DNA of 64,000 nt, taken from positions 62,001 to 126,000 of the forward strand of contig JBLGAC010000004.1 in the NCBI GenBank assembly GCA_047610385.1, given 5' to 3'. Each line of letters starts with the position of its first letter. Position 1 is the first letter of the stretch. The notes under the pieces were generated by a model. The model saw only the letters and a list, made by a program, of their open reading frames with translations, ran no database searches and was not told where the DNA came from. Below are positions 1-8,945 of this stretch, one piece after another. Made by a program: the position numbers and the translations under genes. The DNA comes from JBOCEF01 sp047610385. Its GTDB lineage: Bacteria > Pseudomonadota > Alphaproteobacteria > Rhodobacterales > Rhodobacteraceae.

Positions 1-1026
1 CGTTTCGTCTAGGGCACCGATTTCCATTGCAGCCTTCGGCATGCCGTAGACCACGCAGCTTTCGGGCCCTTGTCCCAGGCAATGGGCGCCGGCGCGACGC
101 ATTTCGCGCATGCCGATGGCACCATCGCGGCCCATGCCAGTCAGAATTGCGCCAACCGCGGAGGCACCGAACGCCTTTGCGACCGAGTGAAACAGCATGT
201 CAACGGACGGGCGATGGCCCGACACAGCTGGACCGTCACTGAGCGAGCAGAGCACTTGCCGGCCGGCCCGTGACACCTCCAGATGCAGGTCCCCGGGGGC
301 GATGCGGATCGATCCGGGGCCGATCGCCTCACCGTCGCGCGCTTCGCACACGTCCCGACCCAGTTGTTCACCCAAGCGGCTGGCAAAGCGCGCGGTGTAG
401 TTCGCGGGCATGTGCTGTGTGATCACGATTGGCGGGCTGTCCGAAGGGATCCCGGCCAGAAGACGCGACAGCGCTGCGACGCCGCCGGTCGACGCGCCGA
501 TGGCAATAAGCTGCCGGCGCCATGGACCGGCTGCGGCCGCCGCGTGCGCTGGCAGCGAGGCTTGGCGGCGCGGCGCGGACGGTCTTACATCACCGCTGCG
601 TCGCCGCGCGGTGGCATTGGCAGCCATTCGCACCTTGTCTCGCAGGATCGCACCAAAACTGTCGGCTTGCGCCCGGCCCACCGGTTTCTGGGCGACGTCA
701 ACGGCGCCGATTTCCAGCGCCGACAATGTGGCGTCGGCGCCTTGGGCCGTCAGCGAAGACACCATGATCACCGGCATCGGCCGTAAGGTCATGATCTTGT
801 CCAGAAATTCCAACCCGTTCATGCCTGGCATTTCAACGTCGAGTGTGACGACATCAGGGTTGCATTGTTTGATCAGGCTGCGCGCCTCGGCAGTGTTGCA
901 GGCCAGACCCGTGACCTTGATATCGCCATCGCGTTCCAGCGCATCCCGAACCATCATCCGCATGAGCCGCGAATCGTCCACGACCACCACGGAGACGGTT
1001 CTTGTTATTGATGGGCGCTCGATCAT
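1..1026 (-). CDS. cheB: CheB, chemotaxis protein-glutamate methylesterase (cut by window edge)
   Basis: Removes methyl groups from (and deamidates) chemoreceptors, opposing CheR during adaptation. I translated it by hand from the minus strand; the frame stays open from position 1026 to base 1. An N-terminal receiver domain shows VVVVDDSR and the phospho-acceptor Asp near residue 63 (TLDVEMPG). The C-terminal esterase domain shows all three catalytic elements: GASTGG (Ser about 179), QHMP (His about 205) and MGRDGA (Asp about 301). 342 codons are visible, so only a short C-terminus is missing. The ATG overlaps the cheD stop as TGATG, which suggests translational coupling. Last gene of the operon in view. 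Confidence 0.95.
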   Translation of the reverse strand, partial: MIERPSITRTVSVVVVDDSRLMRMMVRDALERDGDIKVTGLACNTAEARSLIKQCNPDVVTLDVEMPGMNGLEFLDKIMTLRPMPVIMVSSLTAQGADATLSALEIGAVDVAQKPVGRAQADSFGAILRDKVRMAANATARRRSGDVRPSAPRRQASLPAHAAAAAGPWRRQLIAIGASTGGVAALSRLLAGIPSDSPPIVITQHMPANYTARFASRLGEQLGRDVCEARDGEAIGPGSIRIAPGDLHLEVSRAGRQVLCSLSDGPAVSGHRPSVDMLFHSVAKAFGASAVGAILTGMGRDGAIGMREMRRAGAHCLGQGPESCVVYGMPKAAMEIGALDET

Positions 1027-1625
1027 CAGAACAGCTCCACTCCGCCGGCCTTTGGCGCTGTGCGCGCCTGGTGGGCCAATTGCGATTCCTCTGCCCACAT
1101 GCGTGAGCTTGCGGAGAGCGGTAAGCGAAGCACCGACGCGCGCCCTGACGAAGGGAAGAAAAACACGCGGCGCGCACGGCGCCCTCCCAGATCTTTGGCG
1201 GTCACGCGGATGCCTTCGGAGCGAAGATAATCCTCAACAAACTGGCTGTTGCGGTCACCCACGGTTTCTTTCGCTGCGGTATCAATGACGTTGGCGCCGC
1301 CGAAGATCTTAGCCTCAAGATCGCCCCTCACTGAGCCACTGCGCAGGATGTCGTTGATCAAAACTTCCATTGCATGCACGCCGTAGCGCGCGGATCTAGC
1401 GCCGTTGCCACCATTGTCCTCACCGGGCAATAAGAAGTGGTTAAGCCCGCCGAGGCCTTTGCGGGTGTCGCGGATGCAGGCTGCCACGCACGATCCCAGT
1501 AGCGTTGAGACCGCGGTGTCAGGCGTGTCGATGACCTTGTGATGGCCGGGAAGCACGCTGATCGCCCAAGCGTTGATCTTGGGGTCGAAATAGGCCGACC
1601 TGTCACGGGCTGAAACGTTAATCAT
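1026..1625 (-). CDS. cheD: CheD, chemoreceptor glutamine deamidase
   Basis: Deamidates specific glutamines of methyl-accepting chemotaxis proteins, tuning receptor activity. The 199-residue protein carries the family core: LPGHHKVIDTPDTAVSTLLGSCVAACI, in which LGSC holds the catalytic cysteine, then GGLNHFLLPG with the catalytic His. A later KIFGGANV block is also typical. It is slightly long for the family because of a basic C-terminal tail. It overlaps cheR by four bases (ATGA) and cheB by one or two bases, so all three adaptation enzymes should be made from one message in fixed ratio. Confidence 0.95.
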   Translation of the reverse strand: MINVSARDRSAYFDPKINAWAISVLPGHHKVIDTPDTAVSTLLGSCVAACIRDTRKGLGGLNHFLLPGEDNGGNGARSARYGVHAMEVLINDILRSGSVRGDLEAKIFGGANVIDTAAKETVGDRNSQFVEDYLRSEGIRVTAKDLGGRRARRVFFFPSSGRASVLRLPLSASSRMWAEESQLAHQARTAPKAGGVELF

Positions 1626-2473
1626 GTGCGCCTCCGATAGATGGTACGCCCCTCAGAGCGCAGCAGGGGGTGCTCTCCGAGCAGAGATTCAGAATGACCA
1701 AGGTAGAGAGTGCCGTTTGGCACAAGCATTTCAGCATAGCGATTTATCAGACGCGCTTTCGTATCGGTATCAAAATAAATGACCACGTTTCGACAAAATA
1801 TTGCATCGAATGGGCCTTTAAATGGCCAGTCATGCAGCAAGTTCAGCTGTCTGAATGATATTAGAGATTTTATTTTGTCGTTGAAAACCGCGCCAACCTC
1901 GTCGGACTTCATGTGGGTGCGGCGCAGCGCCTCTGAAACGCCTTTCAACCGATCCTCGGCGTAATGGCCCTTTTTGCCGGTTGCGAGAACGTTGGTGTCG
2001 AGGTCCGTCGCCAGAATGCGAAAGTCGCGCCCTGCCGTGATCGCGTTTTCGCCAAGCGCCGTCATCGCGATGGTATATGGCTCCTCGCCGGTTGAGCATC
2101 CGGCTGACCATATACGCACCCGCCGCTCACCGGCCTGCGCAAGCGGGGCGAGTACCTCTTTCGCAAGGTGCGAGAAATGGTGACCCTCCCGAAAAAACGA
2201 GGTGAGGTTGGTGGTGACGGCGTTTATGAATTCTCCCAGCTCGGCTGCGCCGGCAGGGCTTTCAACATGATTGAGATAGTCGCAGAACCGCTGCATATCG
2301 AGCGCACGAAGGCGGCGTGACAGGCGTGTGTAGACCATCTGGCGTTTATGATCCTTCAAGATAATGCCCGCCAACGACTCGACCATTTGAGCGACGCGGT
2401 GAAAATCTGCATCGGTCATTTCGAAGTCGCGCTCATCCTTGAGCGGCTGGGCCTTAAGTGGGGCTGTGCTCAT
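1622..2473 (-). CDS. cheR: CheR, chemotaxis protein-glutamate O-methyltransferase
   Basis: Uses S-adenosylmethionine to methylate receptor glutamates. The 283-residue length is normal. The N-terminal helical domain (about residues 20-75, FHRVAQMVESLAGIIL) precedes the methyltransferase domain, which shows TNLTSFFRE, the SAM-binding IWSAGCSTGEEPYT, ILATDLDTNVL and FDAIFCRNVVIYF. It lies three bases downstream of the mcp stop. The neighbouring receptor ends in DWSEF, a plausible docking peptide for this enzyme. Confidence 0.97.
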   Translation of the reverse strand: MSTAPLKAQPLKDERDFEMTDADFHRVAQMVESLAGIILKDHKRQMVYTRLSRRLRALDMQRFCDYLNHVESPAGAAELGEFINAVTTNLTSFFREGHHFSHLAKEVLAPLAQAGERRVRIWSAGCSTGEEPYTIAMTALGENAITAGRDFRILATDLDTNVLATGKKGHYAEDRLKGVSEALRRTHMKSDEVGAVFNDKIKSLISFRQLNLLHDWPFKGPFDAIFCRNVVIYFDTDTKARLINRYAEMLVPNGTLYLGHSESLLGEHPLLRSEGRTIYRRRT

Positions 2474-2476
2474 GGC

Positions 2477-5440
2477 TCAGAACTCCGACCAGTCTTTGTC
2501 CGCGGCGGTGGCTGTCGCTGTGGCCGCAACCGAGCGAGGTGTGGGCCGCCGTTGAGGCACCTTCGCAGGCACCACCGCAGCCGGCTTTGAGGGTGCGATG
2601 GGCCGTGCCGCCGTCAGGGCAGGCTTCGCTGGCATCGCGGCGGGCCTTGATGGCAAGGCCACTTTCGCACGTGCAGCAGGTTTCATTGGCGCGCTCTGCC
2701 TGACTGACGCCGGGGCATGGAAAGGCGCAGTGGCGCGGGTGGGAGCGGCTTGGACCTTGCGCGCGGTCTTGGCTTCCATCTCGTCGATTTTGAAGAAACT
2801 GACGAGATCGACCAGCCATGCGGTCTCGTTCTGCAGCCCGCGTGCCGCGGCGGCGCTTTCTTCCGCCAAGGTGGAATTCTTCTGGGTCATCTCATCCATG
2901 TGACTGATCGCGATCGAGATTTCCTCAACACCAGCGGATTGCTCCTGGCTTGCGGAGGAAATGTCACCGATCGTTTCGGCCACCTTCGCGATCGCCTGGA
3001 CGATCTCCTGCAACGCGTCTCCGGTTGAGGTGACGAGTTTCACGCCTTGGCCGACATGCTCGGAGCTGTCCTGGATCAACGATTTGATGTCCTTCGCAGC
3101 CTGGCTGGAGCGCTGCGCCAGCGTGCGCACCTCCGCGGCCACGACGGCGAAGCCTTTGCCCGCCTCACCCGCGCGGGCCGCTTCCACCGCGGCGTTGAGC
3201 GCGAGAAGGTTGGTCTGAAAAGCGATGCTCTCGATCACGCTGATGATGTCGGAGATTTTGTTGGAGCTTTCCTCGATCAACGACATTGCGGACACCGCGT
3301 CCTGCATCACGTCCTTGCCGCCACGCGCGCGGTCGGCCGCTTCGTTTGCAAGTCGGTTGGCCTTTCCGGAGTTTTCGGCGTTCGCTTTGACGTTGGCGGT
3401 CATCTCTTCCATGGTCGCCGCGGTTTCTTCGAGCGAGGAGGCCTGCGCCTCAGTGCGGCCAGAAAGGTCCTGCGCGCCATCCGCGATTGACGATGTGGTG
3501 GTGCCCATCGAGTTCGAAGCGCGCTTGATGTCAGACACCAGATCACCGATTTTGGCGATGGTCACGTTTACGTTCTGCGCCACGTCAGCAAGAGTGCCGA
3601 TATGGGTGGCGGCCATGCGGCGGGTCAACTCACCCGCGCTCACGCCCGACATCACATCGTTCATTTCGTTGAGGAAGGCGTCAGACACTTCGCAGATGCG
3701 GTTCACGCCTTCGGCGACATCCGCCATGAACTTGACGGAGGTTTTCAGCTTTAAACGCTGCGAGAAGTCTCCCTTCGCGACAGCATCCATAACGCTGGCG
3801 ACCTGCCGTTCCACGTCGAGCGAGTCAGTGCGATCGAGCCAAGTGACGCCGTACCCGATCAAGCCGCCCTTGCGGTCGCGCATGGTCGTGATGCTGAGGG
3901 AGAAGTAGAGATGGCCGATCTTGATCGGCTCGCCTGCAGCGCTTCGCGGTTGACTGACCGCTTCGCGGTTGTTCTCAGGGGTATGATGAAAGACATCGGC
4001 GTTGATTCCCACGAGCGTTTCCATGGTCAGGCCGGGCTTCATTTTCTGCAGCACGGGCATGACGGGGGTCAGGCCCTTCTTGAGCGAATCGTTCACGTAG
4101 ACGATGTTCATGCTCTGGTCGGTGATCATGATCATCGCTTCGCTGTGAGCCAACGCTGACGCAATGCGCTGGGATTCGACGGCTCGGTCATTGATCGCGC
4201 CCAGCGATCGGGCCAGATCACCGATTTCATCCCCCCGGTCGAGGCCAGGAACATTCTTGGACTCTCCGCTGGCCAGGCGAGACACTTGGTTTGATATTGC
4301 GACAATGGGTTTCGCAAAGCTGCGCGCGACCAGCCATCCCAAGACGCAAATGCCCAGAAAACACGGCAGGATGGCGAACAATATCGTGTTTCGAAGCTCC
4401 GCGACCTTTTGATTGATACCAGTCAGCGATTCTTCCTGCACGAAAGCCCATGTGATGCCGTGGATGTCAAAATTTGTCGCAGCGGCGAGGGCGGGCTTGC
4501 CAAGAATGCTGATGCTCTGCGCGATCGCTGCGGTGCCCATCCGGGCGTTCTCGATTGCCTCGCTGGAATAGCGCGTCGTGATCGAATCCTCAGCTTGGGT
4601 GTCAGGCACGTCTGAGCGCAGAAGGCCGTCTCCGCCAACCAGGAATGCGCGCATTCCAATCGCGGGGTTGTCATAGCGGGAGACCAGTTCGTTGATCACC
4701 TGATTGGGAGACTGAAGTGCCAGGACGCCCATGATCTCGCCCTTGGTGTCGATCAAGGGGATGGCAAAGAATCCTGCGGCGGCCCCATGGCTGGGGGCAT
4801 AGGCTTCAAGGTCGCTGAACGCGATCTTGCCCGGTGTGGGGTTCTTGAGAGCTTTCTGGAAAGCGGTGGCCAAGCCAGATGTCGCAAGCGGCCCGTCAAT
4901 CAAGTTCTCGGCGAAGTCGTCTTCCTTGAAGACTGAATAAATTATATCTCCGCGCTTATTAATCAGAAATAGATCGTAGTATCCGTGAGTTTCTTGAAAT
5001 GCCCGATATGACATATGATGCTTAGAGTGCATTGCTGCGTAGGCGTCATTCGCGCCTGTATCTTTCAGAAGTTGCTTTTCCCCCTTCGAGTTCGGGTTTT
5101 CCTCGATGTATGCGCGTTTGAGGAATGCCTGCTTGTCACCTTGCAGGCTGTCCCAACCTCTTGACATATCGCTGAACGACCGGCCGCCAAGCTGGCTCGA
5201 TTGAAGGAAGATAAGATCCCCGTCAATCCGCTTGATATAGGCCTCCATCGACTGCGCGCCGCCCTCTGACAGCTCCAGCAGGTGCTCTTTTGCGGCGTGC
5301 GTCGTAAGGTTGCCTGCGGACCAGAGCGCGATTCCGCCTATCGCGAAACCGGCGAAAAGCGCGGCACCCGCAATGCAGAACGTAAGTTTCGAAGTAATTG
5401 AGAAACCGCCGATTAGTGACGGGGCACCGATGCTGGGCAT
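2477..5440 (-). CDS. Methyl-accepting chemotaxis protein with periplasmic Cache-like domain, PAS and C-terminal tether
   Basis: Transmembrane chemoreceptor of 987 residues. A first membrane helix (about 15-35) precedes a roughly 300-residue periplasmic sensor that looks like a double-Cache domain. Then come a second helix, HAMP (GDEIGDLARSLG), a PAS-like segment, a second HAMP-like region and the signalling hairpin (IAFQTNLLALNAAVEAAR). A Pro/Ala-rich tail of about 110 residues ends in DWSEF, fitting the aromatic-x-x-aromatic pentapeptide that tethers CheR or CheB. I chose the ATG at 5440, preceded by AAAGGA, over an upstream start at 5494 that would overlap cheW. The ligand cannot be read from sequence. 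Confidence 0.93.
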   Translation of the reverse strand: MPSIGAPSLIGGFSITSKLTFCIAGAALFAGFAIGGIALWSAGNLTTHAAKEHLLELSEGGAQSMEAYIKRIDGDLIFLQSSQLGGRSFSDMSRGWDSLQGDKQAFLKRAYIEENPNSKGEKQLLKDTGANDAYAAMHSKHHMSYRAFQETHGYYDLFLINKRGDIIYSVFKEDDFAENLIDGPLATSGLATAFQKALKNPTPGKIAFSDLEAYAPSHGAAAGFFAIPLIDTKGEIMGVLALQSPNQVINELVSRYDNPAIGMRAFLVGGDGLLRSDVPDTQAEDSITTRYSSEAIENARMGTAAIAQSISILGKPALAAATNFDIHGITWAFVQEESLTGINQKVAELRNTILFAILPCFLGICVLGWLVARSFAKPIVAISNQVSRLASGESKNVPGLDRGDEIGDLARSLGAINDRAVESQRIASALAHSEAMIMITDQSMNIVYVNDSLKKGLTPVMPVLQKMKPGLTMETLVGINADVFHHTPENNREAVSQPRSAAGEPIKIGHLYFSLSITTMRDRKGGLIGYGVTWLDRTDSLDVERQVASVMDAVAKGDFSQRLKLKTSVKFMADVAEGVNRICEVSDAFLNEMNDVMSGVSAGELTRRMAATHIGTLADVAQNVNVTIAKIGDLVSDIKRASNSMGTTTSSIADGAQDLSGRTEAQASSLEETAATMEEMTANVKANAENSGKANRLANEAADRARGGKDVMQDAVSAMSLIEESSNKISDIISVIESIAFQTNLLALNAAVEAARAGEAGKGFAVVAAEVRTLAQRSSQAAKDIKSLIQDSSEHVGQGVKLVTSTGDALQEIVQAIAKVAETIGDISSASQEQSAGVEEISIAISHMDEMTQKNSTLAEESAAAARGLQNETAWLVDLVSFFKIDEMEAKTARKVQAAPTRATAPFHAPASVRQSAPMKPAARAKVALPSRPAAMPAKPALTAARPIAPSKPAAVVPAKVPQRRPTPRSVAATATATAADKDWSEF

Positions 5441-5465
5441 GGTCAATCCTTTCAGAGGCGGTCGT

Positions 5466-5990
5466 TCAAGCGGCGTGATCCCGCTGCACGCCAAAGAGAT
5501 TCACCAGGTCGAGCAGAGCGACCATGTGATCCTCGGTGTTCACCAAACCGCTGATGGCCGAAGTGTCGGCGTCCGGAGCGCTGTCGGGCACCGGGCGGAT
5601 GTCGTCGACCGAAACGGTGACGATATCTGACACCGCGTCCACAAGAACGCCGACGGTCTGCTCGCCGATCCAGACGATGACCACCACATGGGTTTCGGTC
5701 GCTTCTGTCAGCGGGCCGCCAAAGCGCGCGCGCAGGTCGTGCACCGGCACGATGGTGCCGCGCAGATTCAACACGCCGCGCGTGTAATGCGGTTGATTTG
5801 GCAGCGCTGTCGTGGGGGACCATTGCTTGATCTCCCGAACCTGGACGATGTCCACACCATAGGCGCGGTCGCCGACCATGAAGGTGACGTATTGCTTGTA
5901 GCGCGGGACGCCGCCGATTGCGGCGTCAAGACCCTGAGGATCAATCCCCTCGCGCGAGGGGGCGATTGCGGTTTGAGCGGAAGCGGTCAA
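5466..5990 (-). CDS. cheW: CheW, chemotaxis coupling protein (TTG start)
   Basis: Scaffold that couples receptors to the kinase CheA. The 174-residue protein has a single CheW domain: YKQYVTFMVGDRAYGVDI, VREIKQWSPTTALPNQPHYTRGVLNLRG and TIVPVHDLRARFG. An extra N-terminal stretch of about 30 residues precedes the fold. The start is TTG at 5990, overlapping the cheA stop as TTGA and preceded by AGGAG at good spacing; no ATG lies nearby. It sits between cheA and the receptor gene, as in many che operons. Confidence 0.95.
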   Translation of the reverse strand: MTASAQTAIAPSREGIDPQGLDAAIGGVPRYKQYVTFMVGDRAYGVDIVQVREIKQWSPTTALPNQPHYTRGVLNLRGTIVPVHDLRARFGGPLTEATETHVVVIVWIGEQTVGVLVDAVSDIVTVSVDDIRPVPDSAPDADTSAISGLVNTEDHMVALLDLVNLFGVQRDHAA

Positions 5991-8077
5991 TGGAACGTCT
6001 CCTGCGAGATGAAGTGCTGCGAGGCGCCGAGGGCCACCAGCGAGGGTACGTCGAGGATGAGGGCAACCCGGCCGTCACCTAGAATGGTCGCGCCCGAAAC
6101 GCCGTCGACATGGCGGAAGTTGGCCTCCAGGCTTTTGAGAACCACCTGCCGTTGGCCGATGAGTTCATCCACAAGCAAGGCGACATGGCCGTTTGTCTCA
6201 GTGTCGACCACGATCGCCATTTCTTCTTCGGGGCAGCCAACGCCTTTGACCCCAAGCGCTGAGCGCAGAGACATCAGACGCAGATACTCACCCCGGCGGG
6301 CCAGCACGCGGCTGTTGTCGGGCAGGCGTTCAATTTCGCAATTTTCCAGCCGCAGGGCCTCAACGACCGAAGACAGCGGCAGGATGAAGCGTTCATCCCC
6401 GACACAAATCGTCATGCCGTCCAGAACCGCGAGCGTGAGCGGCAGCGTGATGGTGAAATGCGTGCCCTTGCCAGGGGTGGAGACGAGAAGGCATCGGCCA
6501 CCAAGCGACTGGATCTTTTTCTTCACAACATCCATGCCCACGCCGCGGCCGGAAACGGAGCTGACCTCCGCGGCAGTGGAGAAGCCGGGATGGAAGATCA
6601 GCTGGTCGATCTCCTCCGGCGGCAATTGGTCGTCGGGGCCGATCAGCCCTGCTTCGATGGCTTTTTCCTGCACGCGGGCGCGGTTGATGCCGCGGCCATC
6701 GTCGGCGATCGTGATGATCACCCGCTCGCCGCGATGCTCCGCCGACAGGCGGATGGTGCCCATGCGCGGCTTGCCCGCCGCGACCCGCTCCTCCGGCCCT
6801 TCGATGCCGTGGTCCATTGAGTTGCGCAGCATGTGGGTCAACGGCTCAGCCAGTTCTTCGATCACCGTGGTATCGACCTCTGTATGCTCGCCTGAGAGCA
6901 CCAGCCGCACTTCTTTCTTCAGCGTGTCGGCCAGATCGCGCACCACGCGTGGCATGCGAGAGAACACCGATTTCACCGGCTGCGCGCGGATCGCCATGAC
7001 GCTTTCCTGAAGCTCACGCGTCTGGCGGGTCATTGCCTCAACCGAGTGGCCGATTTCAAGCGATGTGGCGGCGTCAGTTTCGGTCAGCTTTTGCGCGAGC
7101 ACGGCTTGCGTGATCACGATCTCCCCGACCAGATTGACCAGACGATCGACGCGCATCAGATCGACGCGCAGCGTTTTGGCCACGGATGTCCGCCCGCCGC
7201 CGGTCACCACCTGTTCCGCCGCAGGCGGGATGGGTACCGCGGCTTGCGGCTTGGGAGTGATCGGCTTGGGCGCGGCGACCGCTTCGGCCGGGGCGGAGGC
7301 CTCGGTTGTCGAGGCCGGCACCGCACTGGCGCTGGGATTGGGGTCCGAAAGCACTGTCACGTCGCAGGTATCGTCATAAAGGTCGAAAAAGCTCAGCAGG
7401 CGGGCCTGAGGCAGCGCGGTTTCAAAGCGCAGCACCCAGGAATAGGGGCAGGTCCAAGGGTCAAAATCCGCCAACATTGGCGCCTCGCCTTCGGCTTCAG
7501 CACCGACCAGATCGAAGTCGCGGGCCGCGCGGATAACACGCAGAGGGTCGTGACCGCGCTGAAGAAAGTCTGGCCCGGGGATGAAGCGCAGGGTGACCTC
7601 TCGGGTTTCCTCCAGGGCCTCGTCTTCCTCGGCCATGGGCGGTGGCGCGGCGGCAACCGGCGCGGCGTCCGCGTCGTCTGCGGCAGAACGCAGGCCTGCC
7701 AGTTCTTCAAGCTCAAAGCGCACGCGCCCAACCATTTCGTCGACGGGACCGCCGCCGTCGCGCGCCTGTTCGACCAGCACTTCAAGGGCATCGCCAGCGC
7801 GCACCAGAATCGGACCGACATCGCTGTTCAGCGCCATCTTGTCGGAGCGAATGCGGTCCATCACGGTTTCAAACGCATGCGCGAACGCGATCAGGGCGTC
7901 GAACCCGAACGCCGCCGCGCCGCCCTTCACCGAATGCACCGCGCGGAAAGCGGCATTCACCGTCTCTGCATCGCCTGCGCCGTCCAGCATAAGGTCGAGA
8001 TGCTCATGCAGATCGCCGAGCAGCTCACCGCATTCTGTGAAAAAAAGCGCCTGATAGTCTTCGTTATCGTCTTCCAT
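5987..8077 (-). CDS. cheA: CheA, chemotaxis histidine kinase
   Basis: Autophosphorylating kinase that donates phosphate to CheY and CheB. About 696 residues. The N-terminal HPt domain has the phospho-site motif AVHSVKGGAAAFG (His about 48). A linker/P2-like region is followed by the dimerisation helices, the ATP-binding domain (N-box MLRNSMDHGIE, IADDGRGIN, GFSTA, GRGVGMDVV) and a C-terminal CheW-like domain. The ATG at 8077 follows GAGGGG; a GTG lies one codon upstream. It is 11 bases downstream of cheY. Confidence 0.96.
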   Translation of the reverse strand: MEDDNEDYQALFFTECGELLGDLHEHLDLMLDGAGDAETVNAAFRAVHSVKGGAAAFGFDALIAFAHAFETVMDRIRSDKMALNSDVGPILVRAGDALEVLVEQARDGGGPVDEMVGRVRFELEELAGLRSAADDADAAPVAAAPPPMAEEDEALEETREVTLRFIPGPDFLQRGHDPLRVIRAARDFDLVGAEAEGEAPMLADFDPWTCPYSWVLRFETALPQARLLSFFDLYDDTCDVTVLSDPNPSASAVPASTTEASAPAEAVAAPKPITPKPQAAVPIPPAAEQVVTGGGRTSVAKTLRVDLMRVDRLVNLVGEIVITQAVLAQKLTETDAATSLEIGHSVEAMTRQTRELQESVMAIRAQPVKSVFSRMPRVVRDLADTLKKEVRLVLSGEHTEVDTTVIEELAEPLTHMLRNSMDHGIEGPEERVAAGKPRMGTIRLSAEHRGERVIITIADDGRGINRARVQEKAIEAGLIGPDDQLPPEEIDQLIFHPGFSTAAEVSSVSGRGVGMDVVKKKIQSLGGRCLLVSTPGKGTHFTITLPLTLAVLDGMTICVGDERFILPLSSVVEALRLENCEIERLPDNSRVLARRGEYLRLMSLRSALGVKGVGCPEEEMAIVVDTETNGHVALLVDELIGQRQVVLKSLEANFRHVDGVSGATILGDGRVALILDVPSLVALGASQHFISQETFH

Positions 8078-8088
8078 CACAGGGCCCC

Positions 8089-8448
8089 TCAGGCGAGCTG
8101 TTTGACGAGACCGAGGATTGTTTCCGGGTCAAACGGCTTGGTCAGCCATCCCGTCGCCTTGGCGTTGCGCGCCTTGACTTTCAGCTCCTCGGCCGTCTCG
8201 GTGGTCAGCAGCAGCATCGGAAGCGCGCGTCCTGCCGGATCAGCGCGGGCGGCTTCTATGAATTCGATCCCGTTCATGATCGGCATGTTGAGGTCCGTGA
8301 TCACCATGTCGGGTTTGTGCTTGCGCAGCTGGTCAAGAGCTTCGCGCCCGTCTGCGGCTACGAACACCTCGTGACCGGCCTGTTCCAGGCAGTCGACCAG
8401 CATGTTCCGCAGCGCCCTAGTGTCATCAACGGCAAGAATGCGGCTCAT
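8089..8448 (-). CDS. cheY: CheY-type single-domain response regulator
   Basis: 119-residue receiver domain without an output domain, as expected for a diffusible CheY. The acidic pair is in ILAVDDTRA, the phospho-acceptor Asp in MVITDLNMP (about residue 52), the switch Thr in MLLLTTET and the conserved Lys in WLTKPFD. It overlaps the upstream STAS gene by four bases (ATGA) and lies just ahead of cheA. Its target could be the FliM-like protein of the same operon, but that is inference. Confidence 0.94.
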   Translation of the reverse strand: MSRILAVDDTRALRNMLVDCLEQAGHEVFVAADGREALDQLRKHKPDMVITDLNMPIMNGIEFIEAARADPAGRALPMLLLTTETAEELKVKARNAKATGWLTKPFDPETILGLVKQLA

Positions 8449-8945
8449 TGGCGAAACTCCATCTTCATAAGGTCTTTGAACAGACCGAGGTCAGAAAACG
8501 CGTCGATGAATGCAGGTGTTGGCGCAAGCACGGCCGCTGGTGGTGTTTTGTCCGCTCTGCTGTTGAGAGCGGAGATGATCGCGGTGACGATGGGTGAGGT
8601 GATGTCTTCCACCTCCCGCGCGTCGATCACGAGATCATCGGCATCGATCGCAGCTGTCAGTTGCTCGATGATGTCTTCGGCCTGGGACAGGCGGGCCCGT
8701 TTTGGCAGCACGATGATCGCCCCATCGGCATTTTGCGCAGCTTCAACCTGCGGTTCAGCGTCCTCAGCCACTGTGGCAGCATCAGGCTTGGCAGCATTTT
8801 CATGCGCTGCGACCACATCTTCGTCCGCGTCACTGGCGGCATCAACGTCGTCGCCCAGCCCATCTGTCATCCAGGCGGGCATGGTCGTGGCGAAGTCGTC
8901 CGCCACGGCATCTTCCTCGCTGGTGTCTTGGGATTTTTTGGTCAT
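8445..8945 (-). CDS. STAS-domain protein with acidic N-terminus, in the chemotaxis operon
   Basis: 166 residues. The first 70 or so are rich in Asp, Glu and Ala and look disordered (DDVDAASDADEDVVAAHE). The last 95 resemble an anti-sigma-antagonist (STAS) fold: GAIIVLPKRARLSQAEDI followed by ADDLVIDAREVEDITSPI, where ITSP sits where classical members have DSSG, the phospho-serine loop. STAS proteins act in partner-switching or as scaffolds; a role here in receptor or motor signalling is inferred only from position between the fliM-like gene and cheY, with ATGA overlaps on both sides. Confidence 0.8.
   Translation of the reverse strand: MTKKSQDTSEEDAVADDFATTMPAWMTDGLGDDVDAASDADEDVVAAHENAAKPDAATVAEDAEPQVEAAQNADGAIIVLPKRARLSQAEDIIEQLTAAIDADDLVIDAREVEDITSPIVTAIISALNSRADKTPPAAVLAPTPAFIDAFSDLGLFKDLMKMEFRQ

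Noticed and set aside
5688..7010. 440-codon plus-strand frame across cheW and cheA
   Set aside because: Antisense to two clear genes; composition is a GC-rich third-position shadow with no recognisable domain.
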